A stretch of DNA of 64,000 nt, taken from the NCBI GenBank assembly GCA_035362335.1, contig DAOSDL010000007.1, positions 62,001 through 126,000 on the forward strand, read 5' to 3'. The notes beneath the pieces are model-generated. The model ran no database searches and had not been told where the DNA came from. It saw nothing but the letters and a program-made list of their open reading frames with translations. Position 1 is the stretch's first letter. The number at the start of each line of letters is the position of its first letter. Shown here in pieces: positions 1 to 7,452 of this stretch. This DNA is from JAOSJT01 sp035362335. Lineage in GTDB: Bacteria; Bacteroidota; Ignavibacteria; SZUA-365. The position numbers were made by a program, and so were the translations under genes.

Positions 1-658
1 ACGCCGGCGTGTCGCCCCAGGCCCAGTTGGGGAAGTTCGTCAGCAGATTGATGCGAATGTTCGGGACGGCATCCCTCCACATGCGCACGACTTCACCCAG
101 CTCCCGCGCCGCGCTTTCCATCGTGTGATACGATGATTTCTTGTTGTCGGGAAAAAGCATGCGCCGAATTGGGCCGTCCATATCCAACATATCGATGCTT
201 CGGCTGCTGTCGATGCTGCGGAGCATGTCGATCAGAGGACGCAACGCCGCGTACTCCTGCTGAAAGGATGTCTCCGCCGATTGCACGCCCTTGTCGGCAT
301 GCCAGTCGAGCAAACCGCCCAACTCGATGGCGATTTTCACATCGTGGCGCCGCAAAGCCGTGAGAAGCGTTCTGGCAGCCACGCTGTCCGCGCGCACATT
401 GATGTCGCCGATATAGATTTTCAACACGTCGATGTGCGCGAGCACAGTGCTCCACTGCGCGGTGTCGGCCAGCACCCATGGGTCGCCGTAACACATCGTC
501 ACCGTGGGTGTGGATGCGCGAAGCGTGGTATGCGTGACACGGGGTTGGGGAGAATAGTGCGCGGCTCCGGTGTTCACGGGTGGTATCGTTTGCGCGATGG
601 CGCTTGCTGTGATGCACAGGAGCAGAACCAGGAACATGAAACGAGCGCGACGGACCAT
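1..658 (-). CDS. Secreted protein of unknown function, C-terminus off the window
   Basis: The frame is open from the ATG at 658 to the left edge, giving 219 codons and no stop, so the C-terminus is missing. The first 22 residues are a signal peptide: MVRRAR, then a hydrophobic core, ending ASAIAQ. The mature part has alternating hydrophobic strands and helices (VLKIYIGDIN, VKIAIELGG, IRINLLTNFPNW). This resembles a TIM-barrel such as those of secreted glycoside hydrolases, but I see no diagnostic catalytic motif. A terminator-like hairpin lies in the leader 64 nt upstream of the start. The gene is divergent from the protease at 1041. The coding call is good; the function is unknown. Confidence 0.75.
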   Translation of the reverse strand, partial: MVRRARFMFLVLLLCITASAIAQTIPPVNTGAAHYSPQPRVTHTTLRASTPTVTMCYGDPWVLADTAQWSTVLAHIDVLKIYIGDINVRADSVAARTLLTALRRHDVKIAIELGGLLDWHADKGVQSAETSFQQEYAALRPLIDMLRSIDSSRSIDMLDMDGPIRRMLFPDNKKSSYHTMESAARELGEVVRMWRDAVPNIRINLLTNFPNWAWGDTPA

Positions 659-721
659 GATGTCTCCTGCTGGCGGAATTGGAAACAGGCAACGTACGCA
701 ATAAAGCGTTGCATGTGGTAG

Positions 722-770
722 AAAAAAAATTGACAGCGCGAACAGGGAATGCGTTACACATTCCCGCTGT
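722..770 (-). terminator. Intrinsic-terminator-like hairpin in the leader of the gene starting at 658
   Basis: Read on the minus strand, GGGAATG and CATTCCC pair across a 7-nt loop, flanked by outer arms ACAGC/GCTGT. A run of eight T follows (plus-strand A at 722-729). The nearest gene upstream on this strand lies beyond the divergent protease gene, so the hairpin has no obvious transcript end to serve. It may be an attenuator in the leader of the 658 gene, or the end of a short untranslated RNA. Confidence 0.6.
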
Positions 771-898
771 GAACGTTCCCTTCCGGCAGTCGTGAGTTGC
801 CGCAATCGCCAATTCTGCAAGGCGCGGGAAATGAGTGGAAAATGCGCGTATTCAAACATTTTTCGGGGTATGCCTCGCATCTGCCGATATCCTGGTCG

Positions 899-939
899 TG
901 TAAGGAAACCGACAGTGTATTGTAATGACCCTGTAATCC
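899..939 (+). promoter_or_regulatory. 11-bp-phased TGTAA direct repeats upstream of the protease gene
   Basis: TGTAAGGAAA starts at 899, TGTAATGA at 921 and TGTAATCC at 932, so spacings are 22 and 11 bp. The block is preceded by TATCCTG. The same arrangement occurs before the pilin-like cluster at 2957-3008. Direct repeats spaced 11 bp apart are typical of sites for OmpR/PhoB-type response regulators. That this is such a site is inferred. Confidence 0.5.
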
Positions 940-1040
940 ATGATTAAGCTCCCTGAAAGGAATGGTCTCTAGATTGGATACCAGATTCCCGTGCGGAAGC
1001 GGAAGCCGCCCGGAGATGTCACCAACGGATGGAGGTCATC

Positions 1041-2729
1041 ATGATCGAGAAAATTCGCCGCCGGAATAGTGTTCGTCCACTTCTTTTCCTTGCTGTAATC
1101 CTGGCCTTGTCGATGCTGCCGGGAAGTGCCTTCGGGCAATATCTGGTGGATAACACCGCGCTGCGCGCGGAACTGTCCATGGACGACCCAGCCGTGCGGG
1201 CCGTGATGCGCATACAGGACCGCCACAACGCTTCTCTTATGTCGATGTCCGGGGTGCATGCGGTGGGCACCGGGTATAACGACGAGGGAATGCTCGCTAT
1301 TCTTGTATTCGCTGAAGCCACGGCTGCATTGCCTGACCTCCCCGCCGAGCTGGAAGGAGTGCCGGTCAGCCGAAAGGCGATGGGTGTGGTCACACCGGCA
1401 ATTGCCAACGACGAGGAACTTCCAGTGGCGGGCTCGACGCGTGAGAGTTTCTCCTCGTGGGGCGGAGCGGGCGGCGCATCGACGATGACAGTGCGTCCCT
1501 CCTTCATCGGCCAATCCACCAGCAACTGGAATGAGTGCGGCGCCGGCACAATCGGAGCGCGAGTGCGCAACGCGAATAACTTCTTTGTGATTTCCTGTAA
1601 CCATGTATTCGCGCGTCTCAACGCCGCGGCCCTCGGAGAGAAAATTGTGCAACCGGGACGCGCCGATGTCGGCTGTGCTCAGAATCTTGCAGACACGATC
1701 GGAAGCCTCGCGGACTATCAGCCTCTGACCTATGGTTCGTGGACACCCAACACCATGGATGCCGCGCTCGTGCGCATCAATCCCGCTTTTGTGTACCCCG
1801 GCACACCCTATGGTGGCTACGGCGCTCCTTCCACCACGACCATTGCTCCGTCGTTGAGCATGAGCGTGCAAAAATATGGCAAGACCACCGCGCTCACCAC
1901 AGGCACCATCGCTGCGGTGAATGTAACGGTGGCGGTGAATTACGCCGGCGGCACGGCATATTTCGCGGGACAATTCATCGTCAACGCCAGCAACTTCTGC
2001 AACGGTGGCGATTCTGGTTCCCTGGTGGTGACGAACAACAATAATAAAAATCCCGTCGGCATGCTCTTCGGCCGCAGTGGTACATCGTATACCTTTGTTA
2101 CACCCATTTCCGTGATTCTCGCACGCTTCAACGTGGAGATCGACGATGGTGTGGTTGTTCCTCTGCCTGTGGAATTGACTTCATTCTCGGGACGCACGCG
2201 CAACGACGATGTGGAATTGCGCTGGCAGACCGCCACGGAATTGAACAACGTCGGCTTCGCCGTGCAGCGTTCGCGTGATAAAGCGGAATGGAGCGACATT
2301 TCCTTTGTGCAAGGTGCAGGTGAAAGCTACAGTCCGCGAAGCTACGACTATGTGGACCAGGACATCCTGCGCACGCCCTCGCTCGCCTGGTTTTATCGAC
2401 TCATGCAAATCGATCGGGACGGCACGAGCAGCTTCAGTGCGACACTGGAAATCGCAGCGCGACCCGTAGCGCTGGATATGCAGGTGTTTCCCAATCCCGT
2501 ACGCGATGTCGCGACAGTGCGCATGCACTCCGATGCAATGGAGCGGGGAACGCTGAGTCTGTACGATGTTCACGGTCGCCGCTATGATCATCTCACCCGA
2601 GAAATGGACATCCCCTCTGGCAGTCATATAGTGAATCTGCCCATGAGCGAACTGGCCAGCGGCCGCTACTTTCTCGAGTTCCGAACCCCGGCCGGAAGTA
2701 CGCGAACAATGATTGTTCTCCACCATTGA
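1041..2729 (+). CDS. T9SS-exported chymotrypsin-fold serine protease
   Basis: The protein has 562 residues. I chose ATG 1041 over ATG 1029 because GGAGG at 1031-1035 sits 5 nt before it. Residues 1-32 are a signal peptide ending SAFGQ. The protease domain shows the expected triad in order: His188 in SCNHVF, Asp240 in MDAALV and Ser325 in GDSGS. From about residue 370 comes a fibronectin-like segment (VELTSFSGR...DVELRWQT), common in T9SS cargo. The last 80 residues are a Por/T9SS sorting domain (VFPNPVRD...). The protein is therefore probably secreted across the outer membrane and released or surface-attached. Its substrate is unknown. The upstream phased repeats suggest co-regulation with the next cluster. 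Confidence 0.85.
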   Translation: MIEKIRRRNSVRPLLFLAVILALSMLPGSAFGQYLVDNTALRAELSMDDPAVRAVMRIQDRHNASLMSMSGVHAVGTGYNDEGMLAILVFAEATAALPDLPAELEGVPVSRKAMGVVTPAIANDEELPVAGSTRESFSSWGGAGGASTMTVRPSFIGQSTSNWNECGAGTIGARVRNANNFFVISCNHVFARLNAAALGEKIVQPGRADVGCAQNLADTIGSLADYQPLTYGSWTPNTMDAALVRINPAFVYPGTPYGGYGAPSTTTIAPSLSMSVQKYGKTTALTTGTIAAVNVTVAVNYAGGTAYFAGQFIVNASNFCNGGDSGSLVVTNNNNKNPVGMLFGRSGTSYTFVTPISVILARFNVEIDDGVVVPLPVELTSFSGRTRNDDVELRWQTATELNNVGFAVQRSRDKAEWSDISFVQGAGESYSPRSYDYVDQDILRTPSLAWFYRLMQIDRDGTSSFSATLEIAARPVALDMQVFPNPVRDVATVRMHSDAMERGTLSLYDVHGRRYDHLTREMDIPSGSHIVNLPMSELASGRYFLEFRTPAGSTRTMIVLHH

Positions 2730-2786
2730 CACGGATGCGCGGCCGCGGCCTGCCAACAGCGACCAAACGCCCCCGATTCAAGAAAC

Positions 2787-2818
2787 AGCCGGTCCGCTCC
2801 TGTAAGAGTGGACCGGCT
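2787..2818 (+). terminator. Stem-loop downstream of the protease gene
   Basis: AGCCGGTCCGCTC pairs with GAGTGGACCGGCT across the 6-nt loop CTGTAA; the single imperfection is a G-T pair. It lies 58 nt after the stop codon. No clear T-tract follows, so it may act as a transcript-end stabiliser or a weak terminator. Confidence 0.5.
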
Positions 2819-2956
2819 GACGTTTGCGTGCACGTCCAATATGTTTCTTCGACCGCTCTCCATCCCGGATGTGGCCGAAGTTTGAAAATCGCTGAATCGC
2901 CGCGTGTAAATAATAGGATGCAAGACTCTGTATTATGGGTACGCGCGTATCCTGCC

Positions 2957-3008
2957 TGTAAGGAAATTGTAAGGTAATCGTAATCCCGTCGATAGGGATT
3001 TGTAATCC
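2957..3008 (+). promoter_or_regulatory. 11-bp-phased TGTAA direct repeats upstream of the pilin-like cluster
   Basis: TGTAAGGAAA begins at 2957, TGTAAGG at 2968, CGTAATCC at 2979 and TGTAATCC at 3001, so every offset is a multiple of 11. TATCCTG precedes the array, as at 899. The resemblance to the array before the protease gene suggests one regulator for both units; an OmpR/PhoB-type protein is an inference from the spacing. Confidence 0.5.
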
Positions 3009-3138
3009 GATATTCATGTTGCGTGAACCCTATCGATGTACATTTGTGATGCCGGTGTCCGAAAGCCAGCGGTGGACGCGGCATGGGTGACTGGTTTACG
3101 AGGAGAATCATGTGCCACTTGACCAATGAGATACTACC

Positions 3139-3621
3139 ATGAGCGGCGTGCAGATGATGCTGGTGCTTGGAGCGATGATACTCCTGTCCATGGTGGTATT
3201 GACCATCAACCGGGCGAAGCTGTTTTCTGAACAACAAATCTCGCAGTCCGAATACACTATCGCCGCGACTTCCGTGGGGCAGGGACTGTTGAATGAAATT
3301 TCCTCGAAATCCTTCGACGCGGCGACGGTGAGCAAACCTGATGCGGAGGTGTCCACGTTCACCGCGCCGGGCTCGCTGGGAAGGAATTCGTCGGAGATTT
3401 ATCCGAATTTCAACGATGTGGACGATTACCATCGTTTCTCGCGGACGTACAGCACGCCACGCGCGGGCGATTTCAATGTGACGGCGTCGGTGCATTATAT
3501 CAACACCTCGCAACCGAACACGCCGGTGAATTATCGGACACGCACCAAGCGCGTGACCGTGGTGGTGTCGTCGCCATTCATGGAGCAACCGGTAACCCTG
3601 TTTCACTACTTCAGTCATTGA
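3139..3621 (+). CDS. Signal-anchored pilin-like protein
   Basis: The protein has 160 residues. One hydrophobic segment at about residues 7-23 (MLVLGAMILLSMVVL) is followed by an amphipathic helix and a beta-rich C-terminal half. This matches the shape of type IV pseudopilins or PilV/TadE-like minor subunits. There is no canonical type III prepilin cleavage site, so the N-terminus may stay as an uncleaved anchor. It is the first of three similar genes (next start 8 nt after its stop). The likely site is the inner membrane with the C-terminus outside. The family is not recognised with certainty. Confidence 0.7.
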   Translation: MSGVQMMLVLGAMILLSMVVLTINRAKLFSEQQISQSEYTIAATSVGQGLLNEISSKSFDAATVSKPDAEVSTFTAPGSLGRNSSEIYPNFNDVDDYHRFSRTYSTPRAGDFNVTASVHYINTSQPNTPVNYRTRTKRVTVVVSSPFMEQPVTLFHYFSH

Positions 3622-3628
3622 GGCGCGT

Positions 3629-4552
3629 ATGGGTGGATCATTGGATATCATCGGATCATACATCATCGGAGGCATTGTCCTCGTGTTGATGGCGGCGGTG
3701 CTGTTGAATCTCAACGATACGACGAATCAGTCGGTGATGAACGAGATGACGCAGGTCACCATGGCGGAGATGAGCCAGACCATGGAGAAAGAACTCAGCA
3801 ATATCGGTTATCGCGTTCCCGATGCACAAAAGGTTCTCTCCATTGATTACCGGTCGATACGCTTCCTCTCAGACTACGACAACAATGGTGTGGTGGACAC
3901 CATCACTTACCGCATGGACAGAACACGCAGTGGTCCGCGGTTGACACGGACCTTGAGTGTGCCGGGCCAAGCCGCGCGCAGCTGGACATCGCGAGGATCA
4001 ATCGCACTGTTCACCGCTTACGATGCGAATGGCAATCCCACCACCACACCTTCGGCGGTGCGCGCCATCGAGGCCTCGGTGTTGACGAGCAACGTGCTCT
4101 ATGATCGTCTGGGCAACTACGCTTCGACAAGTTCCTCCTCCTCACAGCAAAGCGTCACCGTCAATCAAACGGCGTTGCTCGAGGAGGCGGTGGATTGCGA
4201 GTCCGGAGCGTATTGGCATAAAACGCTGTATCCCAAGAATCTCGCAACGGTCGCCCCCATCATCGCCGAAAGCGGCACTCCTGGCAGCGGAGGTGGAACC
4301 GGTGGCTCGACCGGTGGAAGCAGTGGGGGCACAACGGGTGGCGGTACAGGTGGAACAACCGATCCCGGCACCGGAGGTAGCACCGGTGGCGACACCGGCG
4401 GCGGCACGGATCCAGGCAGCGGCGGCGTCACCGATCCGGGCAGTGGCACGGGCACAGTCACTCCCCCGAGTGGCGGTACGACAACGCCGGGCCCGAACGA
4501 TCCTTGCTGGTGCGGAAGCGGGAAAAAGTACAAACAGTGTCACGGCAAATAA
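3629..4552 (+). CDS. Pilin-like protein with a Gly-rich linker and C-terminal SEC-C zinc motif
   Basis: The protein has 307 residues. Residues 1-30 carry a hydrophobic anchor (GSYIIGGIVLVLMAAVLLN). Residues 31-200 are a pilin-like domain. Residues about 214-288 are a low-complexity Gly/Thr/Ser/Asp/Pro linker with repeats of TDPGSGG/GGSTGG type. The last 18 residues match the SEC-C motif, with C-W-C-G-S-G-K-K-Y-K-x-C-H. SEC-C is the zinc-binding tail of SecA and of assorted cytoplasmic proteins, so finding it behind an export anchor is odd. The frame is continuous and there is no sign of a frameshift. The gene sits between the two other signal-anchored genes. Confidence 0.75.
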   Translation: MGGSLDIIGSYIIGGIVLVLMAAVLLNLNDTTNQSVMNEMTQVTMAEMSQTMEKELSNIGYRVPDAQKVLSIDYRSIRFLSDYDNNGVVDTITYRMDRTRSGPRLTRTLSVPGQAARSWTSRGSIALFTAYDANGNPTTTPSAVRAIEASVLTSNVLYDRLGNYASTSSSSSQQSVTVNQTALLEEAVDCESGAYWHKTLYPKNLATVAPIIAESGTPGSGGGTGGSTGGSSGGTTGGGTGGTTDPGTGGSTGGDTGGGTDPGSGGVTDPGSGTGTVTPPSGGTTTPGPNDPCWCGSGKKYKQCHGK

Positions 4553-4618
4553 TCAGCGCCGCGCAGGATTTCCTTTTATCGAAACAAGGTACTTAACACG
4601 TAGCGACAGGTTGTCATC

Positions 4619-5746
4619 ATGGGTAGAATGCTACTGCTTCTCGTCATCGGCATGGGTGTGATCGCGTCGATCACCGCCTTGCAGTTGAATCAAACGAATT
4701 TGAGCACAACCGACAATGCTTCAACCGATTATGAGCTGAGTCAGGCCAAAAACCTTGCGGTGAGTGGAGTGAACCATGCCATGATGCAACTCGCCCAGGA
4801 CACGGCCTGGATGAACGGCTATCAGAGCAACGACATCGCGAGCGGTACACTCAATGTCGCAATCGAACGGACACGCTCGCAGTATCCCGGAGGCCCCGAT
4901 GCTGGCTTGAAAAATGCCCGCCTGGTGACGTCCACGGCGACGGTGAACGGCCAGACGCGCACAGTCCGTGCGGTGGTCGAGATACCGATGGTCGAGACGG
5001 TGCCTCCCGCGTTCGGCTATGGGTTGATGTCCGACAAATCCTTCTCGATGAAAGGCAATGTGCTGATCCGTGACAATTTCAATCCTTCCTGGAACGCGAA
5101 TCTCCACACCAACGAAAATCTCTCCTTCAACGGAAGCAATACAGTGAAAGGCTACGGCACCTACACCGGTTCCGTCACCGCCTCCGCGGCAGACATGGCC
5201 AAGACCTTCGTTCCTAATGTGAGTGTGGGCGGTCCCGTGGTGTATCAGCATCCGCGTGTGGAAATTCCACAAATCGATCCCACGCGATGGGAGAGCATAG
5301 CCACACGGAAATTTTATTCCAGCACTAAACTCTCGGGCAACATAACCCTTGGCACGAAAGAGCGTCCCGAAATCATCTATGTGCGCGGAGATCTTGATTT
5401 CAGTGGCAATGTCAGTGGCTACGGCATGTTCCTCGTTGAGGGCAACCTCGACCTCAAAGGCAATTCCAGTATCACCGCGCTCGATCCGAATGGCATCAAC
5501 CTCGGCATTGTCGTCACGGGAAATGTCCGCACCGTGGGAACGGCGGATGTGGTCGGGGCGATTCTCTGCGGAGGGGATTTCGACGGCCGCGGAAATTCAA
5601 AAATCATCGGATCCATCTGCGCGGGCGGGGTGATCGACAATCGTGGAACAGTCGATGTGCTGTATCAGCCATTAACCCACGATCTGTCGAAATGGGTGTG
5701 GCCACCGAAAGCGGAACGCCCCCGCATCGTGTCCTATTACGAGTAA
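4619..5746 (+). CDS. PilX-like signal-anchored protein with polymer-forming-type C-terminal domain
   Basis: The protein has 375 residues. The N-terminal hydrophobic helix (MLLLLVIGMGVIASITALQL) and the helix after it (YELSQAKNLAVSGVNHAMMQLA) match the PilX/minor-pilin N-terminal pattern. Residues about 150-345 contain repeated short beta turns (GNVLIRDNF, SGNVSGYGMFLVEGNLDL, NVRTVGTADVVGAILCGGDFDGRG). This is the style of right-handed beta-helix or bactofilin-like repeats seen in DUF7305/PilX C-terminal domains. The role is probably a surface or pilus-associated subunit. No pilus motor gene is present in the window. Confidence 0.7.
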   Translation: MGRMLLLLVIGMGVIASITALQLNQTNLSTTDNASTDYELSQAKNLAVSGVNHAMMQLAQDTAWMNGYQSNDIASGTLNVAIERTRSQYPGGPDAGLKNARLVTSTATVNGQTRTVRAVVEIPMVETVPPAFGYGLMSDKSFSMKGNVLIRDNFNPSWNANLHTNENLSFNGSNTVKGYGTYTGSVTASAADMAKTFVPNVSVGGPVVYQHPRVEIPQIDPTRWESIATRKFYSSTKLSGNITLGTKERPEIIYVRGDLDFSGNVSGYGMFLVEGNLDLKGNSSITALDPNGINLGIVVTGNVRTVGTADVVGAILCGGDFDGRGNSKIIGSICAGGVIDNRGTVDVLYQPLTHDLSKWVWPPKAERPRIVSYYE

Positions 5747-5757
5747 GGCATCCTTTT

Positions 5758-5799
5758 CCCACCCCGTCCGGATACAGTGAACATGCCGGGCGGGGTGGG
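5758..5799. terminator. Strong hairpin between convergent genes
   Basis: CCCACCCCGTCCGG at 5758-5771 pairs with CCGGGCGGGGTGGG at 5786-5799 (one T-G pair) around a 14-nt loop. It lies between the stop codons of the plus-strand PilX-like gene and the minus-strand methyltransferase, so a shared bidirectional terminator is likely. There is no long T-tract on either side. Confidence 0.55.
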
Positions 5800-5806
5800 T
5801 CCCTGC

Positions 5807-6436
5807 CTAGGCGCGGATCAAGACGCTATTGGCGATATGTTCGCCCTGCCGGCCCGGAATCACCACTTCCTGCAATTCCACGATCTCGAATGCACGCTCG
5901 AACAGTGCGCGGATTTCCGCCGTACTGCTGAAGTAGAGCACGGTGCCTATGGGTGTCACACGCTCGGCACCGATGCCGCCGAATAGCGGATCACGTACAC
6001 TGAAACTCACACTGAGATACAATGCGCCGGGTGCGAGCAAACGGCGCACATTGTCCACATATCCCGCGCGTTGCCCGGGCGCGATGTGATGCAGCATTTC
6101 CCAATCCCAACCAAGCGTGAAACCCGGCGTCAGTTCACCGAGCGGCACCCGCACATCGCCCGCGACGAATGTACACGCCACGCCCTCACGCGACGCCAAC
6201 TCGCGGGCACGCTCGATCGCGGTGGGGGAGATGTCCACAGCGGTGACCTCATGGCCGAGACGCGCGGCCGCGATGGCGTGATGTCCGAGGCCGCAGCCCA
6301 ATTCCAACACGCGCGCGGCACGTGCTGCTTCACGCCCGATGAATTGCCGTACGGGGAGAGGGAGCTCGGGATTGAACCACGGTATATCCTCCGCGGCATT
6401 GTGGCGGTAAATGTCTTCGGTGTCAACGGGGTTCAT
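5807..6436 (-). CDS. Class I SAM-dependent methyltransferase
   Basis: The protein has 209 residues. Motif I is VLELGCGLGHHA, followed by the acidic end of strand 2 (VTAVDISPTAIERA) and a motif II-like GDVRVPLGE. This is the Methyltransf_11/25 or tellurite-resistance TehB-like fold; the substrate cannot be told. I chose ATG 6436 (MNPVDTED) rather than 6463, since GAGG lies about 9 nt upstream and this start overlaps the end of mrpG by 14 nt. That overlap makes it the last gene of the Mrp operon, although a functional link is not obvious. Confidence 0.8.
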   Translation of the reverse strand: MNPVDTEDIYRHNAAEDIPWFNPELPLPVRQFIGREAARAARVLELGCGLGHHAIAAARLGHEVTAVDISPTAIERARELASREGVACTFVAGDVRVPLGELTPGFTLGWDWEMLHHIAPGQRAGYVDNVRRLLAPGALYLSVSFSVRDPLFGGIGAERVTPIGTVLYFSSTAEIRALFERAFEIVELQEVVIPGRQGEHIANSVLIRA

Positions 6437-6821
6437 TGTCAGCATCCTCGATTCGTTGCGCATGGTCGCTGCGATCCGATTGCTCGCGGCGCAGCAGATC
6501 GGGACGGTGCTTCAACTCGTCGATTATCGTCCCATCCCATAGCGGAGTAGCGAGATAATACGCCGCGCGGCCGATCATATGACCGGCGATGGGTGCGGTG
6601 AGAAAGACGAAGGCGATGATCAGCAGGGCTTCAAGCGTCACGGCCACTTCGGCGAAATGCAGTATAACGCCGAAGAGCATCAAACCGCTGGCGAACGCGC
6701 TGGCCTTTGTCGCGGCATGCATGCGGATGTACAGGTCCGGAAATCGCAGCGTACCTACCGCGGAGATGAGATAGAACAAGGCACCGAGCACGAGCAGTAT
6801 TGCCACAACTACCTGCGTCAT
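6423..6821 (-). CDS. mrpG: Na+/H+ antiporter subunit G
   Basis: The protein has 132 residues. Three hydrophobic helices match the MnhG/MrpG family, with the typical RFPDLYIRMHAATKA segment after helix 1 and LTAPIAGHMIGRAAY in helix 3. The hydrophilic C-terminal tail is rich in charged residues. It is the last Mrp subunit in the order A-B-C-D-E-F-G and is needed for assembly of the complex in the inner membrane. Confidence 0.92.
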   Translation of the reverse strand: MTQVVVAILLVLGALFYLISAVGTLRFPDLYIRMHAATKASAFASGLMLFGVILHFAEVAVTLEALLIIAFVFLTAPIAGHMIGRAAYYLATPLWDGTIIDELKHRPDLLRREQSDRSDHAQRIEDADNEPR

Positions 6822-7105
6822 TGTCGTGCTCCTCGCTCAAGATACCGGGCCAAGGCGACGGTACCCAGAAAACTGATGAGAGCAATGATCACCGCCGCGT
6901 TGAGCATAACATTCAAGTTGGTCAGCACGGCATAGGCGGCGATCATGCCGATCACGATCGAAGCGATGAGATCGAGCGCGATCACGCGATCCGGCAATGT
7001 GGGTCCGCGCAACAAACGCCAGAGTGCAACGCCCGCTGCCAGGGTCAATATCCCCAGTGCGATGATCGCGGCGTGCTGCACGAGTGTAAGGTGTTCGAAC
7101 ACCAT
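6818..7105 (-). CDS. mrpF: Na+/H+ antiporter subunit F
   Basis: The protein has 95 residues and three transmembrane helices. The family signature RGPTLPDRVIALD lies after helix 1. ATG 7105 overlaps the TGA of mrpE by one base (TGATG). The frame is open much further upstream, but that is read-through of other coding sequence. MrpF is a small structural subunit of the Mrp complex, and its stop overlaps the start of mrpG. Confidence 0.92.
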   Translation of the reverse strand: MVFEHLTLVQHAAIIALGILTLAAGVALWRLLRGPTLPDRVIALDLIASIVIGMIAAYAVLTNLNVMLNAAVIIALISFLGTVALARYLERGARQ

Positions 7106-7452
7106 CAGAACAGCTCCTTGATGCGCACGATGTAGTCCTGGCAAATTTTCCTCCGCTCGGCATCCGGATCGTCGATGTACATCAGATGCACCGCGAGGTG
7201 ACGGCGGTCGTCGCTCACATCCAGACTGAGCGTGCCGGGAGTCATCGTGACCAGATGCGTGAGAACGATGAGCTGCGTGTCGCTCAATTCCGGCAGGTTG
7301 ATGAGCACGATGCCGGGTCGAAAGTAATTCTTCGGTGTGAGAATGTCGAAGGCCACGCGAATATTCGAGAGCACGATCTCGGCAATGTAGAATGCGATGA
7401 AGCCCAGCAGCTTCATTGCACGACGTGGATGCAAGAGACGCAGCGGCATCAT
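7105..7452 (-). CDS. mrpE: Na+/H+ antiporter subunit E
   Basis: The protein has 115 residues. I chose ATG 7452, which overlaps the mrpD stop as ATGA. Family features include the membrane segment GFIAFYIAEIVLSNIRVAFDIL and the cytoplasmic region VTMTPGTLSLDV, which is the hallmark of MnhE/MrpE. It is an accessory subunit of the cation/proton antiporter in the inner membrane, translationally coupled on both sides. Confidence 0.92.
   Translation of the reverse strand: MMPLRLLHPRRAMKLLGFIAFYIAEIVLSNIRVAFDILTPKNYFRPGIVLINLPELSDTQLIVLTHLVTMTPGTLSLDVSDDRRHLAVHLMYIDDPDAERRKICQDYIVRIKELF

Larger units (their letters stand above)
659..1040. other. Divergent intergenic region
   Basis: This 382-bp gap separates two divergent genes and must hold both promoters. 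It contains the hairpin at 722-770 and the phased TGTAA repeats at 899-939. I see no convincing coding frame in it. Confidence 0.6.
2730..3138. other. Intergenic region before the pilin-like cluster
   Basis: This 409-bp gap contains a hairpin at 2787-2818 just past the protease gene and phased TGTAA repeats at 2957-3008. No protein-coding frame stands out. Confidence 0.6.

Noticed and set aside
93..812. 239-residue minus-strand frame at the left edge
   Set aside because: It is in another frame over the better supported signal-peptide protein that starts at 658, and it has Arg/His-rich shadow composition.
4261..4552. Collagen-like or silk-like protein from the Gly-rich stretch
   Set aside because: There is no regular G-x-y triplet periodicity. 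It is better described as a flexible linker before the SEC-C motif.
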